64,000 nt of DNA from Halopseudomonas sabulinigri (GCA_011053055.1 DRHT01000019.1:1-64000); one strand, 5' to 3'; positions 11,652-22,060 are shown, counted from the stretch's first letter. Numbers and translations: made by a program. Notes: a model not told the origin generated them from the sequence alone.

Positions 11652-14600
11652 TTACACTGCCGCCAGTGCTACGGCCTCTTCTACGTCTACTGTGACCAGT
11701 CTTGAGCAGCCAGGTTCATGCATGGTTACGCCCATTAACTGATCTGCCATCTCCATCGCAATTTTGTTATGCGTGATGTAGATGAACTGAACCCGCGCCG
11801 ACATTTCCTTGACCATGCGTGCGTAACGCGCCACGTTAGCGTCATCCAGCGGGGCATCTACCTCGTCGAGCATACAGAACGGCGCCGGATTGAGCTGGAA
11901 TATGGAGAACACCAGGGCAATGGCGGTCAACGCCTTCTCGCCACCGGACAACAGGTGAATAGTACTGTTCTTTTTGCCAGGCGGGCGCGCCATGATAGTC
12001 ACGCCGGTATCCAGCAAATCATCTCCCGTCAGTTCCAAATATGCATTACCGCCGCCAAATATCTTCGGAAACAGCGCCTGCAAGCCTTGATTGACCTTGT
12101 CGAAGGTCTCCTTGAAGCGAGCGCGGGTCTCACGGTCGATTTTGCGGATGACCTGTTCCAGCGTATTAAGTGCTTCGTCCAGGTCAGCGTTCTGCGCATC
12201 CAGATAGCGCTTGCGCTCTGACTGTTGCTCGTACTCTTCAATAGCGGCCAGGTTAATTGCGCCGAGACGCTGAATTCGCGCATCCAACTGAGCTAATTGT
12301 TGCTCCCAATCAGACTCGGTTGCACCTTCGGGCAGGGTTTCGATCACGCCGTTGAGGTCATAACCTGCCTCCAGCAACTGCTCTTGCAAGCCCTGACGGC
12401 GGGTTTGCAGATCGCGGGCGTCCAGCCGTTGCTCATCCAGCTGCTGGCGCAGTACCTGAGCTTGCTGTTCGGCTTGTACGCGGCGGGTCTCTTGCGCACG
12501 CATCTGTTGATCAACACCTTCCAGCGCCTGCCGTGCGCTGGTCAGCTGTTGCTCGACCTCGACACGCTGCTCCAGAAGGGTCTCCAGCTCAATACGCTGA
12601 TCGTCTTCCGGCGCCTGGCTTTCTTCCAGTGTCATGCGTAACTGCTCACGCCGCTCGCCGAGACGCTCCGCCTGCATTTCCTGGCGCTCCAAGCCCTGCG
12701 ACGTGCTGTTTTGCTGCGCTTTGAGTGACTGCACACGCAGTGCTAACTGATGCGAGCGGTCTTTCTGCTGGCGACCGTGTTGACGCGCCTGATCCAATGC
12801 CTCACGTGCCTGATCACGTTGGCGCAGCAGCTCTTCACGCTGGCCGGTGTCTTGCTCCATGCTGTCGAGCGCCGCCTGCAATGTCAGCCGCGCTTCGCCT
12901 ATCTGCTCCAGCTCATCGCTGCGCTGCTGCTTGATGTCTTGCAGGTCGTCACCAATGCGTTGGCGCCGCGCGGTGATTTGCTCCAGCCGCACCTGCTTGG
13001 CTGACCACTGTGCTTTTAGATCGCCTTGTTGCCGGCCTAACCCGGAGATGGCCTGCTGCAGCGCTTCGCGTTGCTGCTCAAGGCTGCGAATTCGCTCACG
13101 CAGATCACCGAGCCGCTGTTGGCTGCTGTCGAGCGCCAGTTCCTGCTCGCTGAGCAGCGCCTGCAGCTGCTCCATTTCCTGTTGGCGCGCCAGCACACCG
13201 GACTCGCTAGCCTCACCACGCCGGTAGCGCAGCCAGTTAGGGCCAAGCCAGTGGCCTTGCGGCGTAATCAACGATTCATGCGCCGCCAGCTGTTCACGCT
13301 GCGCTAGAGCCTCAATCAGGTTTTCAACCGGGCGAATACTGCCCAGCCAAGAGCTCAAATCAATCTTTGATGTGACCTTGTCGAGCAAACTGCCTGAGCT
13401 GCGCTGCCCGGCGCTGCGGGTATCCAACAGGCGCAGATTGCCCTGTTCAAAATCAGCCAGCGCTGCGCTCAACGCACCCACATCGTCCAAACAGACTGCT
13501 TGCAGATCATCCGCGAGAACAGCTTCCACCGCCTGTTCCCAACCACTTGCAACCTGGATCTGTTCGGCCAACTGGCGGCCACCGGCCAGCCCTTGGGCGG
13601 CCAGCCAATCGCCCACGTCGCCACCCTGATCCAACGCCGCCTGCTGCAACGCTTCCAGCGAAGCGAGGCGGCCGCTACCGCGTTGCATTTCACCGCGGCG
13701 AATATCTTGCTCTTGCTGCAGGGCATTAAGATTGTCGCGTTCGTGTTGCAGCGTCTCAGTAACATCCACTAGCGCCAGCTGATCGCCCTCGCCGCGCATC
13801 TCCAGCTCGGCCAACTGTTCGCCCAGCTCCGCCAACTCGTCCTCTAGTGGGCCAGAGTTCAAGCTGCTGCGTTCTTCTTCAAGACGCTGAATGCGTTCGC
13901 CGAGGCGCTCAACGGCCTGTTCGATGTGCCGAATACGCGACTGTTCAACTTCCGCCTGCTGACGCGGCACTGCGGCCTGCTGATTGAACTGCTCCCAGGC
14001 CTGCTGCCAGCTCTGCATTGTTTCTTCGGCAGTTTGCAGCTGCATGGCTGTGTCTTCGTCAGCAGCGCCTGCTAATTCCAGCTCTGGTTCCAGCTGGCCA
14101 AGCTCATTCTGCAGATCGGCCAACAAGGCCTGATCCTGAGTCAGGTGGCTTTGCGCTTCCTGCCAGGCCTGCTCGGTTTGCTCGATATCATCGTGCAGCT
14201 GTCGCTGACGGTCGCGATTGAACTGCAATATCTGTTCAATCCGGCTGATATCGGCGCCCAAACTATAGAAGCGCGCCTGCACCTGATTAAAACGCTCATT
14301 GAGATCGCTGTGTTGGTCGCGCTGCTTTTCAATTTCGCTATCGGCGTTGCGTTGTTCGGCAATCAGCGCTTCGAGCGCCACTTCCAGATCACGCACACGA
14401 TGCTCACGGTCGCCTGTCTGCGCGTTCAGGCCCTGCCAACGCAGCGCCTGCAGCTGTGCCTTGAGTTGGCGTTCTTCGGTTTTGTATTCCTTGTACTTCT
14501 CTGCGGCTTGCGCCTGGCGGTGCAGGTGGGTGAGCTGCCGCTCGAGTTCGTCGCGCAGATCGGTCAGCCGCGACAGGTTCTCGTGGGTGCGGCGAATTCG

Positions 14601-15146
14601 ATTCTCGGTTTCGCGGCGACGTTCCTTGTATTTGGAGATCCCCGCCGCTTCTTCGATAAACAACCGCAGCTCATCAGGCTTGGCCTCGATCAGCTTGGAG
14701 ATCATGCCCTGCTCGATGATCGAGTAGCTACGCGGGCCTAGGCCGGTGCCCATAAAAATATCAGTGATGTCGCGGCGACGGCACTTGGTGCCATTAAGGA
14801 AATACTGATTCTGTGCCTCGCGGGTGACGCGGCGGCGAATGGATATCTCGTTGTAACCCGCGTACTCACCCTGCAAGGTGCCATCGCTGTTGTCGAACAC
14901 CAGTTCGATCGACGCCTGCCCTACTGGCTTACGCGTATTGGAGCCGTTAAAGATGACGTCGGTCATCGACTCGCCACGCAGGTTCTTGGCCGAACTTTCG
15001 CCCATCACCCAGCGCACCGCATCAATAATGTTGGACTTGCCACAGCCGTTCGGCCCCACTACCGCTCCCATGTTAGTTGGGAAGTACACGGTGGTCGGGT
15101 CCACGAAGGATTTGAAGCCTGCCAGCTTGATGCATTTCAATCGCAT
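11652..15146 (-). CDS. smc: chromosome segregation ATPase SMC
   Basis: About 1164 residues when started at MRLKCIKLAGFKSF (ATG 15146). The open frame reaches 15203, but the family begins here. Walker A 'GPNGCGKSN' is near residue 35, followed by long coiled coils rich in Gln, Glu and Leu on either side of a hinge near the centre. The C-terminal signature is 'LLSGGEKALTAIAL' and Walker B is 'FCMLDEVDAPLDD'. It organises chromosomes with ScpA/ScpB, which are not in this window. It heads the smc-zipA-ligA-dusC direction and is divergent from an MFS gene. Confidence 0.96.
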   Translation of the reverse strand: MRLKCIKLAGFKSFVDPTTVYFPTNMGAVVGPNGCGKSNIIDAVRWVMGESSAKNLRGESMTDVIFNGSNTRKPVGQASIELVFDNSDGTLQGEYAGYNEISIRRRVTREAQNQYFLNGTKCRRRDITDIFMGTGLGPRSYSIIEQGMISKLIEAKPDELRLFIEEAAGISKYKERRRETENRIRRTHENLSRLTDLRDELERQLTHLHRQAQAAEKYKEYKTEERQLKAQLQALRWQGLNAQTGDREHRVRDLEVALEALIAEQRNADSEIEKQRDQHSDLNERFNQVQARFYSLGADISRIEQILQFNRDRQRQLHDDIEQTEQAWQEAQSHLTQDQALLADLQNELGQLEPELELAGAADEDTAMQLQTAEETMQSWQQAWEQFNQQAAVPRQQAEVEQSRIRHIEQAVERLGERIQRLEEERSSLNSGPLEDELAELGEQLAELEMRGEGDQLALVDVTETLQHERDNLNALQQEQDIRRGEMQRGSGRLASLEALQQAALDQGGDVGDWLAAQGLAGGRQLAEQIQVASGWEQAVEAVLADDLQAVCLDDVGALSAALADFEQGNLRLLDTRSAGQRSSGSLLDKVTSKIDLSSWLGSIRPVENLIEALAQREQLAAHESLITPQGHWLGPNWLRYRRGEASESGVLARQQEMEQLQALLSEQELALDSSQQRLGDLRERIRSLEQQREALQQAISGLGRQQGDLKAQWSAKQVRLEQITARRQRIGDDLQDIKQQRSDELEQIGEARLTLQAALDSMEQDTGQREELLRQRDQAREALDQARQHGRQQKDRSHQLALRVQSLKAQQNSTSQGLERQEMQAERLGERREQLRMTLEESQAPEDDQRIELETLLEQRVEVEQQLTSARQALEGVDQQMRAQETRRVQAEQQAQVLRQQLDEQRLDARDLQTRRQGLQEQLLEAGYDLNGVIETLPEGATESDWEQQLAQLDARIQRLGAINLAAIEEYEQQSERKRYLDAQNADLDEALNTLEQVIRKIDRETRARFKETFDKVNQGLQALFPKIFGGGNAYLELTGDDLLDTGVTIMARPPGKKNSTIHLLSGGEKALTAIALVFSIFQLNPAPFCMLDEVDAPLDDANVARYARMVKEMSARVQFIYITHNKIAMEMADQLMGVTMHEPGCSRLVTVDVEEAVALAAV

Positions 15147-15335
15147 GGATGAAGCATGTCCTTGCTTTACTCGGCGGCTGTTGCGGCCAGAAAGGGTCGG
15201 CAACAGGATAAACCCGCATTTTTACGCACTCTGCCGGGCAAAGAGAAGCCCCGAACGGCAAAACAGCCGTGATTGGCGCCAGTAGCCAAGCGCGGACAAC
15301 TGCGGCAAACTCCTCCGCCAACGCTATCAGCCACC

Positions 15336-16670
15336 ATGAGATACCTGCAAACCATGCGCCTGGACCCCGACCTGAACGGCTTGTACAGCAAGCTGATGAA
15401 TGAAGAGGACGCCCGCGTCTGCAAGGACATTCCCGACGGCGCCTGCACCGATGTACCGCAAAACTTCTTCCGCCAGGTACTGGCCACCACGCTGACCAGC
15501 CTCGGCGACACCCTGACTAACCCAAAAACCACCTTGGCCTGGTTGCTGGGCGTGGTGGGTGCGCCTGTCGCACTGGTTGCGTGGCTAGTGCCCATTCGCG
15601 AGTCCGGTTCCATGTTGCCGCAGCTGTTTATCGCTTCCTACGTGCGCCAGTTCAAATATCGCAAGGGAACCTGGATTCTCGGTAGCCTGTTACAGGCCGC
15701 TGCTCTAATGGCGATGGGTGCTGCGGCTTGGCTCACCGAAGGTACCTTGGCGGGCTGCCTGATTATTCTCTGCCTGATTGTTTTCAGTTTGGCGCGCGGG
15801 CTGTGCTCGGTAGCCAGCAAAGACGTGATTGGCAAAACTGTACCCAAGACACGGCGCGGCCGCCTGAACGGTTTGGCTAGCAGCCTTTCCGGCTGGCTCG
15901 CTCTGGCCTTTGGTGTGTACTGTCTGATCTGGCCACCGCAGGACGACGACATGCTGTTCTACGCTGCGCTGCTGGTTGGCTCCGCACTGCTCTGGGTATT
16001 GGCTGCTTGGGTGTATCGCAAGATAGATGAAGCGCCCGGCGCCACTGACGGCGGCGGTAATGGCCTGAGAGAAGCCCTTGGGCGCATTAGCCTGCTGCGC
16101 GACGACAAACCCTTCCGCCGCTTTGTGATTACCCGCGCGCTGCTGCTCTGCTCGGCATTATCTGCGCCTTACTACGTGATCCTCGCACAGGATTTGGACA
16201 CCAGCTTTGGCATGCTCGGCGCCTTTCTGGTCGCCAATGGACTGGCCAGCAGCTTGAGCGCCATGGTCTGGGGACGCATGTCGGACAAGTCGAGCAAGCA
16301 GGTGCTGATTCGCGCGGCCTTTATTGCCAGCCTGTTAGGGCCGGTGGTAATTGCGCTACATGCTTTCTCGGTACTGCCGGAGAGTCTGCAGGTATGGCTT
16401 TTTCCGGTCGCGTTTTTCATTCTGGGGATAGCCCACAGCGGCGTGCGAGTGGGCCGCAAAACCTACGTTCTGGATATGGCCGGCGGCAGCAAACGTACCG
16501 ATTATGTCGCCGTAAGTAACAGTGTCATCGGATTGATTTTGCTGGCGACGGGGCTGTTTGGCCTGCTCAGCTCACTGATTGGCGCAGCCGGCATGCTGCT
16601 GTTGTTGTCGGGCATAGGACTGCTGGGCGCGCTACTGGCTTTCAGCCTGCCAGAGGTACAGCAAGACTGA
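15336..16670 (+). CDS. MFS transporter
   Basis: About 444 residues from ATG 15336. The frame opens at 15273, and a later Met at 15354 is also possible. A soluble N-terminal stretch of about 60 residues (acidic, two Cys) precedes some 10-12 hydrophobic segments. The MFS loop motif 'GRMSDKSSKQVLIR' lies in the second half. I cannot name the substrate. It ends 10 bases before the convergent STAS-like gene, with no obvious terminator between them. Confidence 0.75.
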   Translation: MRYLQTMRLDPDLNGLYSKLMNEEDARVCKDIPDGACTDVPQNFFRQVLATTLTSLGDTLTNPKTTLAWLLGVVGAPVALVAWLVPIRESGSMLPQLFIASYVRQFKYRKGTWILGSLLQAAALMAMGAAAWLTEGTLAGCLIILCLIVFSLARGLCSVASKDVIGKTVPKTRRGRLNGLASSLSGWLALAFGVYCLIWPPQDDDMLFYAALLVGSALLWVLAAWVYRKIDEAPGATDGGGNGLREALGRISLLRDDKPFRRFVITRALLLCSALSAPYYVILAQDLDTSFGMLGAFLVANGLASSLSAMVWGRMSDKSSKQVLIRAAFIASLLGPVVIALHAFSVLPESLQVWLFPVAFFILGIAHSGVRVGRKTYVLDMAGGSKRTDYVAVSNSVIGLILLATGLFGLLSSLIGAAGMLLLLSGIGLLGALLAFSLPEVQQD

Positions 16671-16680
16671 CTTCGGACTC

Positions 16681-17043
16681 TCAACTGGCCTGCACCCAAT
16701 CTCGCGCTGCGTCGGTCTGATCTGAGGGAAACACACGTACGTCGATGGAGCTGAACAGCTTGTCGGCTAGGCTGGCCATCTTTTCCATCCAGTGTCTGTC
16801 GGTAACGACAGCTTCACGCTCAAAACGCCCCCAGTGACTGAGGCCGAACTTCATATCCTTGTAAAAGGCTTCCACGGAAATACCATCGAAACTCGGCATC
16901 TCCACGTACATCCGAATTTTTTCGTGCTTCTGCAAAGCGACTTCTATCAAGACGATTGCCTGATCCAACACGTCAGTGGTGATCTTGCCTTCGATACGAA
17001 AGCCCACCACACGGTCGTCGGCAAAGGGAATGGAGGTCAACAT
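16681..17043 (-). CDS. STAS/SpoIIAA-like protein
   Basis: 120-residue small soluble protein of the SpoIIAA-like family. Its alternating hydrophobic strands and 'VGFRIEGKITTDVLDQ' resemble bacterial proteins that adopt the STAS/CRAL-TRIO-like fold. No catalytic motif is visible. Members are usually annotated as STAS/SEC14-domain proteins of unknown role. It is monocistronic, lying between the MFS gene and the ccm terminator. Confidence 0.75.
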   Translation of the reverse strand: MLTSIPFADDRVVGFRIEGKITTDVLDQAIVLIEVALQKHEKIRMYVEMPSFDGISVEAFYKDMKFGLSHWGRFEREAVVTDRHWMEKMASLADKLFSSIDVRVFPSDQTDAARDWVQAS

Positions 17044-17159
17044 GGTTTGCCTCGCTTGCCTGCGGAGCAGGCGTCATTGATGCAGCTACTACGCAGGCAC
17101 CAGCATGGCGCCCGTCTAGTTGTTTCGACACGCAAGAGGCAATCGGGTTCAGCACAAAA

Positions 17160-17192
17160 AACGCCCCGCCAGCGATACCGCCGACGGGGCGT
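17160..17192 (-). terminator. intrinsic terminator of the ccm operon
   Basis: Inverted repeat AACGCCCCG (17160-17168) / CGGGGCGTT (17184-17192), with A-rich DNA to its left, which reads as T-rich on the minus strand. It lies 28 bases past the ccmI stop codon. Confidence 0.75.
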
Positions 17193-17220
17193 TGAGCGAT
17201 ATCCACAAAATGACTGTGGA

Positions 17221-18426
17221 TCAGTCAGCGGCGCGGTCGATGATCAACTGCAGCTGCTCGTCACTGCCGGCGTGTACGTTATCCAGCTGACCCAGGTGCG
17301 TGCCTTCGCGCGCGTCGCCAGTCGGTGAAACCCGTGCCACCAGCTGCAATGACTGCTCCGCACTCAGCGTGACGCCAGGCAGCATGGCATCGGCCTGAGT
17401 CAGGGTGATATCGAGCGGCAGCTGAGATAACGTCAGGCGCTTGGCAATCAAAGGCATCGGCGGGCCATTGGGCTCGCGGGCAAATACAAACACGCTCGAG
17501 TTTGGGTCAAGTTGCGCCATCAACTCAGGCGCAACGCTGACTGTGAGACGGATCGCCGGGCCCTGCTCTTGCTCTACAGGAGCCGTATCACCGGCAGCAG
17601 CCATACGCTCACGGGCCCGGTCTATGCCGCCTTGGATCGCTTGCGCGCCTTGACTGCCAGGCTCTGTGGCTTTCAGCAAGCGCTCCCAGTAACCGATGGA
17701 ACCGTTGTAATCACCCGCCTCGAAGGCAGCAATACCCAGCAGACCCAATGCCGTCGGATTATTGGGTTGCACCTCAAGCGCTTTATCCAGTGCCGCCACA
17801 GACTCGGGGTCCAGCTGGTTGCCGTTGGCGAAATAGCGCGCCTGCGCCAATTGCGCCAATACATCCGGCGCCTCGCCCATTTGATTCAAACTATTACCAA
17901 AAGCCTGCACCGCATCGGCTGGGCGCTGCGCACTCATATAGGCGCGACCCAGCATGTACCAGGATTCGCCATTGGTCGGCTGTACTTCAACCACGCGCTC
18001 GGTGCGGTCGATCAAAGCTTCCAAGCTGCTGAGCTGCGGGGTGTCCTGCATCTCGCGATACAGCGCCAGCCCTTCAGGATTACCCCAGAGCTGATATAGG
18101 CCGACCACCAGCAATGGCAGTACTAGAGCAGAGACCAGCAGTACGCCAGCGACGCGGCGGGTCAAAGGCGCCCGCTTAGCGTCTGCTGTGGCGGTATCCT
18201 CAAGCAACAGGCGACTCGCTTCTTGCTGAGCAGCTTGGACTTGAGACTCGGTTAACTCACCGGCGCGCTGCTGCGCCTGCAACTCGGCTACGCGCTCTTC
18301 ATAGAGGGCGACGTTCAACGCGGTACGGTCAACCCGTTCATTGCTGCGGCGACGCCATAGCGGCCAGACCACTACCACCACCGCCACCAACAACAAAGCA
18401 GCGGTACTCAACCAAAAATCAATCAT
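17221..18426 (-). CDS. ccmI: cytochrome c biogenesis protein CcmI
   Basis: 401 residues: two N-terminal transmembrane segments around a cytoplasmic leucine-zipper-like loop ('YEERVAELQAQQRAGELTESQ'), then a periplasmic TPR domain from about residue 120 ('NGESWYMLGRAYMSAQRPADAVQAF') and a C-terminal domain. The family binds apocytochrome c and presents it to CcmF/CcmH. It overlaps the end of ccmH by 8 bases and is last in the operon. Confidence 0.93.
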   Translation of the reverse strand: MIDFWLSTAALLLVAVVVVVWPLWRRRSNERVDRTALNVALYEERVAELQAQQRAGELTESQVQAAQQEASRLLLEDTATADAKRAPLTRRVAGVLLVSALVLPLLVVGLYQLWGNPEGLALYREMQDTPQLSSLEALIDRTERVVEVQPTNGESWYMLGRAYMSAQRPADAVQAFGNSLNQMGEAPDVLAQLAQARYFANGNQLDPESVAALDKALEVQPNNPTALGLLGIAAFEAGDYNGSIGYWERLLKATEPGSQGAQAIQGGIDRARERMAAAGDTAPVEQEQGPAIRLTVSVAPELMAQLDPNSSVFVFAREPNGPPMPLIAKRLTLSQLPLDITLTQADAMLPGVTLSAEQSLQLVARVSPTGDAREGTHLGQLDNVHAGSDEQLQLIIDRAAD

Positions 18427-18898
18427 CTCGTTTCTTCTTTTCTTCCAGCAGTTGATCCAGCTGTTGCTGCTCTTCGCTGGTCAAAATGGTTTCCAGCGGG
18501 TCTTTGGCAGCCCGCTGCCGCCGGCGTACCAGCATGAACACGGCGAGAAAACCCGCCAGCAGGAAAAACAACGGACCAAACCAGAGCACCAGTGTTTCGG
18601 CGTTCAGCGCGGGGCGATAACGCACAAAATCACCGTAGCGCGCGACCATGTAATCGACGATCTCGTCGTCACTGCGTCCATCTTCGAGTAGTCGAAAAAC
18701 TTCATTGCGCAGGTCATGGGCAATCGGTGCATCGGAATCGGCAATATTCTGGTTCTGGCACTTGGGACAACGCAGCTCGGTACTGATCGAGTAGAAGCGC
18801 TCTCGTTCCTGCTCAGACTTGAACTCAAAGGTATCCACGGCAGCCTGAGCACTCAGCAGCACCGCGCCCAGCGTTAACCCTACTAACCAACGCTTCAT
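18419..18898 (-). CDS. ccmH: cytochrome c maturation thiol-reductase CcmH
   Basis: 159 residues with a signal peptide ending near 'LLSAQAA', the CcmH active site LRCPKCQ (Cys44 and Cys47) and a C-terminal transmembrane helix. It reduces or resolves the apocytochrome CXXCH disulfide with CcmG. It overlaps ccmG by 4 bases and ccmI by 8 bases, so translation is coupled. Confidence 0.96.
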   Translation of the reverse strand: MKRWLVGLTLGAVLLSAQAAVDTFEFKSEQERERFYSISTELRCPKCQNQNIADSDAPIAHDLRNEVFRLLEDGRSDDEIVDYMVARYGDFVRYRPALNAETLVLWFGPLFFLLAGFLAVFMLVRRRQRAAKDPLETILTSEEQQQLDQLLEEKKKRDD

Positions 18899-19449
18899 GG
18901 CTTGGCTTCCTCAACTAGCGCTTGATATTGCGCAGCGAGTTCGCGTTCCCATACCTGCTCGTCGATCACACCGATAAACTTGTAACGCACTACACCTTCC
19001 GCATCGATCAGGAAGGTTTCAGGCGCACCATATACGCCCAGATCAAGGCCAAGACGGCCCTGCGCATCACTGATGTTCAGCTGATAGGGGTTATGGAAGT
19101 CTTTCAACCACTTCTGCGCAGCGATGGTTTCGTCTTTGTAGTTAACGCCGTGAATCACCACGCCTTGCGCAGACAGCTTATTCAGCACCGGATGCTCGAC
19201 CCGGCAGGCGACGCACCAGGTCGCCCAGACATTGACCAATGCCGGCTTGCCCAGCAAATCGGCACGCGTAATGGTCTGCTGCTCGTCCAGTACCGACGCC
19301 AAACTGAACTCGGGGAACGGCTGGTTAACCAGCGGTGAGGGCAACGTCAGTTCGTTCTTGCCCTCCTCCTTGCTCAGCAGGTCGCGCAGAAAGAAGCCGG
19401 CCAGCAATAGAAAAATCAACAACGGTACAACCAAAAGTACCCGGCGCAT
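18895..19449 (-). CDS. ccmG: thiol:disulfide interchange protein CcmG/DsbE
   Basis: 184 residues: N-terminal membrane anchor, then a periplasmic thioredoxin fold with active site WCVAC (Cys79, Cys82) in 'NVWATWCVACRVEHP' and a cis-proline region 'YGAPETFLID'. It keeps the apocytochrome thiols reduced for heme attachment. It overlaps ccmF by 1 base and ccmH by 4. Confidence 0.96.
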   Translation of the reverse strand: MRRVLLVVPLLIFLLLAGFFLRDLLSKEEGKNELTLPSPLVNQPFPEFSLASVLDEQQTITRADLLGKPALVNVWATWCVACRVEHPVLNKLSAQGVVIHGVNYKDETIAAQKWLKDFHNPYQLNISDAQGRLGLDLGVYGAPETFLIDAEGVVRYKFIGVIDEQVWERELAAQYQALVEEAKP

Positions 19450-21416
19450 CAGACTGCCTCCTCGGCATTAAGCGGAGCTGCTTTACGCTGCCGCGCCTTT
19501 AGGCGGTAACGTTTGTCGCTGGCCGCCAGCAAACCACCGAACATCATCATCAAACCGCCGCCCCATACCCAGCGCACGAAAGGTTTGATGTGTACGCGAA
19601 TCGCCCAGGCATCGCCTTCGAGTGGCTCGCCCATGGCAACAAAAAGATCACGGGTGATGCCGGCATCGATGCCTGCCTCAGTCATCAGCTGATTTTTGAC
19701 CTTATACAGGCGCTTCTCCGGATACAGCATGCTGACCTGACGGTCGCCCTTCATAACGCGCACACGACCCTGATCTGACACCCAGTTGGAGCCTTCGCGG
19801 TGCTGTACCCCCTCGAAGATGAATTCATATCCGCCCAACTCAAGCGTATCGCCCGGCGCCATGCGCAGATCGCGTTGATTGTCGAACAGACTGGCGCCGA
19901 TGACGCCCACCGCGCACACGGCAATACCCAAGTGCGCAAAAGTCATACCCCAGTAACTGCGCGGCAAGGCACGTAAGCCCTTGCTCAAGCCTTTGTTGCG
20001 GGTTTTGTGCAGGATGTCGCGAATACTTGCACCGGCAACCCAGAACACCAGCAGCAACATGCTGCCGACCGACACCACGTGGTCACCGATCCACAGCGCA
20101 AGACCCAAGGCGCCAACGGCGGCCAGTGCCAGCACCCACTTCAGTTGGCCAGTCAGCCAGGTTAGAGGCGTTTCTTTCCAACGGCTGAGAATACCCACAC
20201 CCATCGCCGCCATCAGAATCGCCATCAGCGGCAAGAACATGCCGTTGAAGTACGGCGGGCCGACCGACACCAGCGTATCGAACGCCGACATGATCAGCGG
20301 GTAAAGCGTACCCAGCAACACCATGAGTGCCGCCACTACCAGCACTAGGTTGTTGACCAGCAAAAGTGCTTCGCGCGAGTTCCAGGCGAAACCAATCTGG
20401 CTCTTGACCACAGGTGCGCGCAGCGCATAAAGCAGCAAGGAGCCGCCCACCACAACCAGCAGAAAGCCGAGGATAAATATCCCGCGCTCAGGGTCTGTCG
20501 CAAATGCGTGCACCGAGGTGAGCACACCGGAGCGCACCAGAAAAGTCCCTAACAAGCTAAGCGAGAAAGCCGCAATCGCCAGCAGTACTGTCCAGCTTTT
20601 GAACACGCCGCGCTTCTCGGTTACCGCCAATGAGTGAATCAGTGCAGTGCCAACCAGCCAGGGCATAAATGAGGCATTTTCTACCGGATCCCAGAACCAC
20701 CAACCGCCCCAGCCGAGCTCGTAATAGGCCCACCATGAGCCCAGCACGATGCCAAGACTGAGAAACGCCCAGGCAACAATGGTCCAGGGGCGTGACCAGC
20801 GCGCCCACGCGGCATCCAAACGACCGCCCAGCAGGGCGGCAATCGCAAAAGAAAAGGCAACCGAGAAGCCGACATACCCCATGTAGAGCATCGGCGGGTG
20901 CACGATCAGACCAAAATCCTGCAGCAAGGGATTGAGATCGTTGCCGTTAGCCGGATGGAAAGGCAGTTGACGATCAAAGGGATTGGAGGTCATCAGCATA
21001 AACAACAAAAAGCCAACGCTGATCATGCCCATAATCGCCAGCACGCGACTCAGCATGTCCTCCGGCAGGTCGCGCGAGAAGATCGCTACCGCAAAGGTCC
21101 AAGCCGAAAGAATCAACGCCCACAACAACAGAGAGCCTTCGTGGCCGCCCCAGACTGCACTGACCCGGTAATACCAGGGCAACGCCGAGTTGGAGTTCAT
21201 TGCGACGTAGGTCACGCTGAAATCGTTAGTGACAAACGCGTGCACCAGACAAAGGAAGGCGAAGAGCACAAACAGGCACTGCGCCATCGCTGCAGGCTGG
21301 GCAAAGCTCATCGCCAGGGAGTCGCCGCGCCACGCGCCGTACAGCGGCACCGTCGCCTGCAATAGCGCCAGACAGAGGGCAATAATCAGGGCTATTTGCC
21401 CAAGTTCCGGAATCAT
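19449..21416 (-). CDS. ccmF: heme lyase subunit CcmF
   Basis: 655-residue polytopic membrane protein with the WWD heme-handling motif in 'WGGWWFWDPVENASFMPWL' near residue 235, flanked by conserved His-containing loops ('IVHPPMLYMGYVG'). It is the core of the CcmF-CcmH-CcmI holocytochrome synthetase that transfers heme from CcmE to apocytochrome c. Its length is typical. Confidence 0.97.
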   Translation of the reverse strand: MIPELGQIALIIALCLALLQATVPLYGAWRGDSLAMSFAQPAAMAQCLFVLFAFLCLVHAFVTNDFSVTYVAMNSNSALPWYYRVSAVWGGHEGSLLLWALILSAWTFAVAIFSRDLPEDMLSRVLAIMGMISVGFLLFMLMTSNPFDRQLPFHPANGNDLNPLLQDFGLIVHPPMLYMGYVGFSVAFSFAIAALLGGRLDAAWARWSRPWTIVAWAFLSLGIVLGSWWAYYELGWGGWWFWDPVENASFMPWLVGTALIHSLAVTEKRGVFKSWTVLLAIAAFSLSLLGTFLVRSGVLTSVHAFATDPERGIFILGFLLVVVGGSLLLYALRAPVVKSQIGFAWNSREALLLVNNLVLVVAALMVLLGTLYPLIMSAFDTLVSVGPPYFNGMFLPLMAILMAAMGVGILSRWKETPLTWLTGQLKWVLALAAVGALGLALWIGDHVVSVGSMLLLVFWVAGASIRDILHKTRNKGLSKGLRALPRSYWGMTFAHLGIAVCAVGVIGASLFDNQRDLRMAPGDTLELGGYEFIFEGVQHREGSNWVSDQGRVRVMKGDRQVSMLYPEKRLYKVKNQLMTEAGIDAGITRDLFVAMGEPLEGDAWAIRVHIKPFVRWVWGGGLMMMFGGLLAASDKRYRLKARQRKAAPLNAEEAV

Positions 21417-21428
21417 GCGATCTCCACC

Positions 21429-21893
21429 TCAGTAATTGCTGGCCGGGGCGCCGTCGGCGGCCTTCTTCGCCTTAGCGTCGTTCATGGCCTTGGCCACTTC
21501 AGGCGGCATGTATTCTTCATCGTGCTTGGCCAACACCTCGTCGGCCTGCAGTACACCATCGGCGTCCAACCGTCCCAGCGCTACTATTCCCTGCCCCTCA
21601 CGGAACAGGTCCGGCAGAATGCCGCTGTAGGCAATGGTCACAGCATGGGTGCCGTCACTGACGTCAAAGTGCACGTTGAGGCTGTCTTTTGACCGCTTCA
21701 AACTGCCTTCTACTACCATGCCGCCAGCGCGAATACGCGCCTGGTCTGGCACTTCTCCGGCGACAATTTGGCTGGGCGTATAAAACAGATTGATGTTCTG
21801 TTGTAGAGCCGATAGCGCTAGGGCTACCGCCGCCCCCACACCAAGAACGGCCAGCAAAATCAGAATCAGGCGCTTTCTGCGCAACGGATGCAT
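21429..21893 (-). CDS. ccmE: heme chaperone CcmE
   Basis: 154 residues: short cytoplasmic start, one transmembrane helix, then a periplasmic OB-like domain. The heme-binding His124 and axial Tyr128 are in '[13 protein letters not shown]'. CcmE covalently carries heme from CcmC to CcmF. Its ATG shares one base with the ccmD stop codon (TAATG). Confidence 0.97.
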   Translation of the reverse strand: MHPLRRKRLILILLAVLGVGAAVALALSALQQNINLFYTPSQIVAGEVPDQARIRAGGMVVEGSLKRSKDSLNVHFDVSDGTHAVTIAYSGILPDLFREGQGIVALGRLDADGVLQADEVLAKHDEEYMPPEVAKAMNDAKAKKAADGAPASNY

Positions 21894-22060
21894 TACAACT
21901 CCTCCCGCCGACGTCGGCGTGCTTCATCCTGCACCAGGCGGCGCTTTCCAAGCACCGGGGGCAGGAACAACAGAATCAGAACTGTCGCCGTAATCCCGTA
22001 GGCCGACCAGACATAAACACCATGACCGCCCATGGCCAAAAACGTGGGCAGGTTACTCAT
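21893..22060 (-). CDS. ccmD: heme exporter protein CcmD
   Basis: 55-residue membrane protein that falls under usual ORF length cut-offs. It starts [18 protein letters not shown], where the GGHG-YVW stretch is the family signature. One transmembrane helix follows, then a basic tail rich in Arg. It overlaps ccmC by 4 bases (ATGA) and ccmE by 1. CcmD is needed to release holo-CcmE from the CcmABC complex. Confidence 0.93.
   Translation of the reverse strand: MSNLPTFLAMGGHGVYVWSAYGITATVLILLFLPPVLGKRRLVQDEARRRRREEL

Noticed and set aside
11769-14741. many long open frames opposite smc, ligA and ccmF
   Set aside because: They are antisense or shifted shadows of GC-biased coding sequence with no ribosome sites or recognisable domains.
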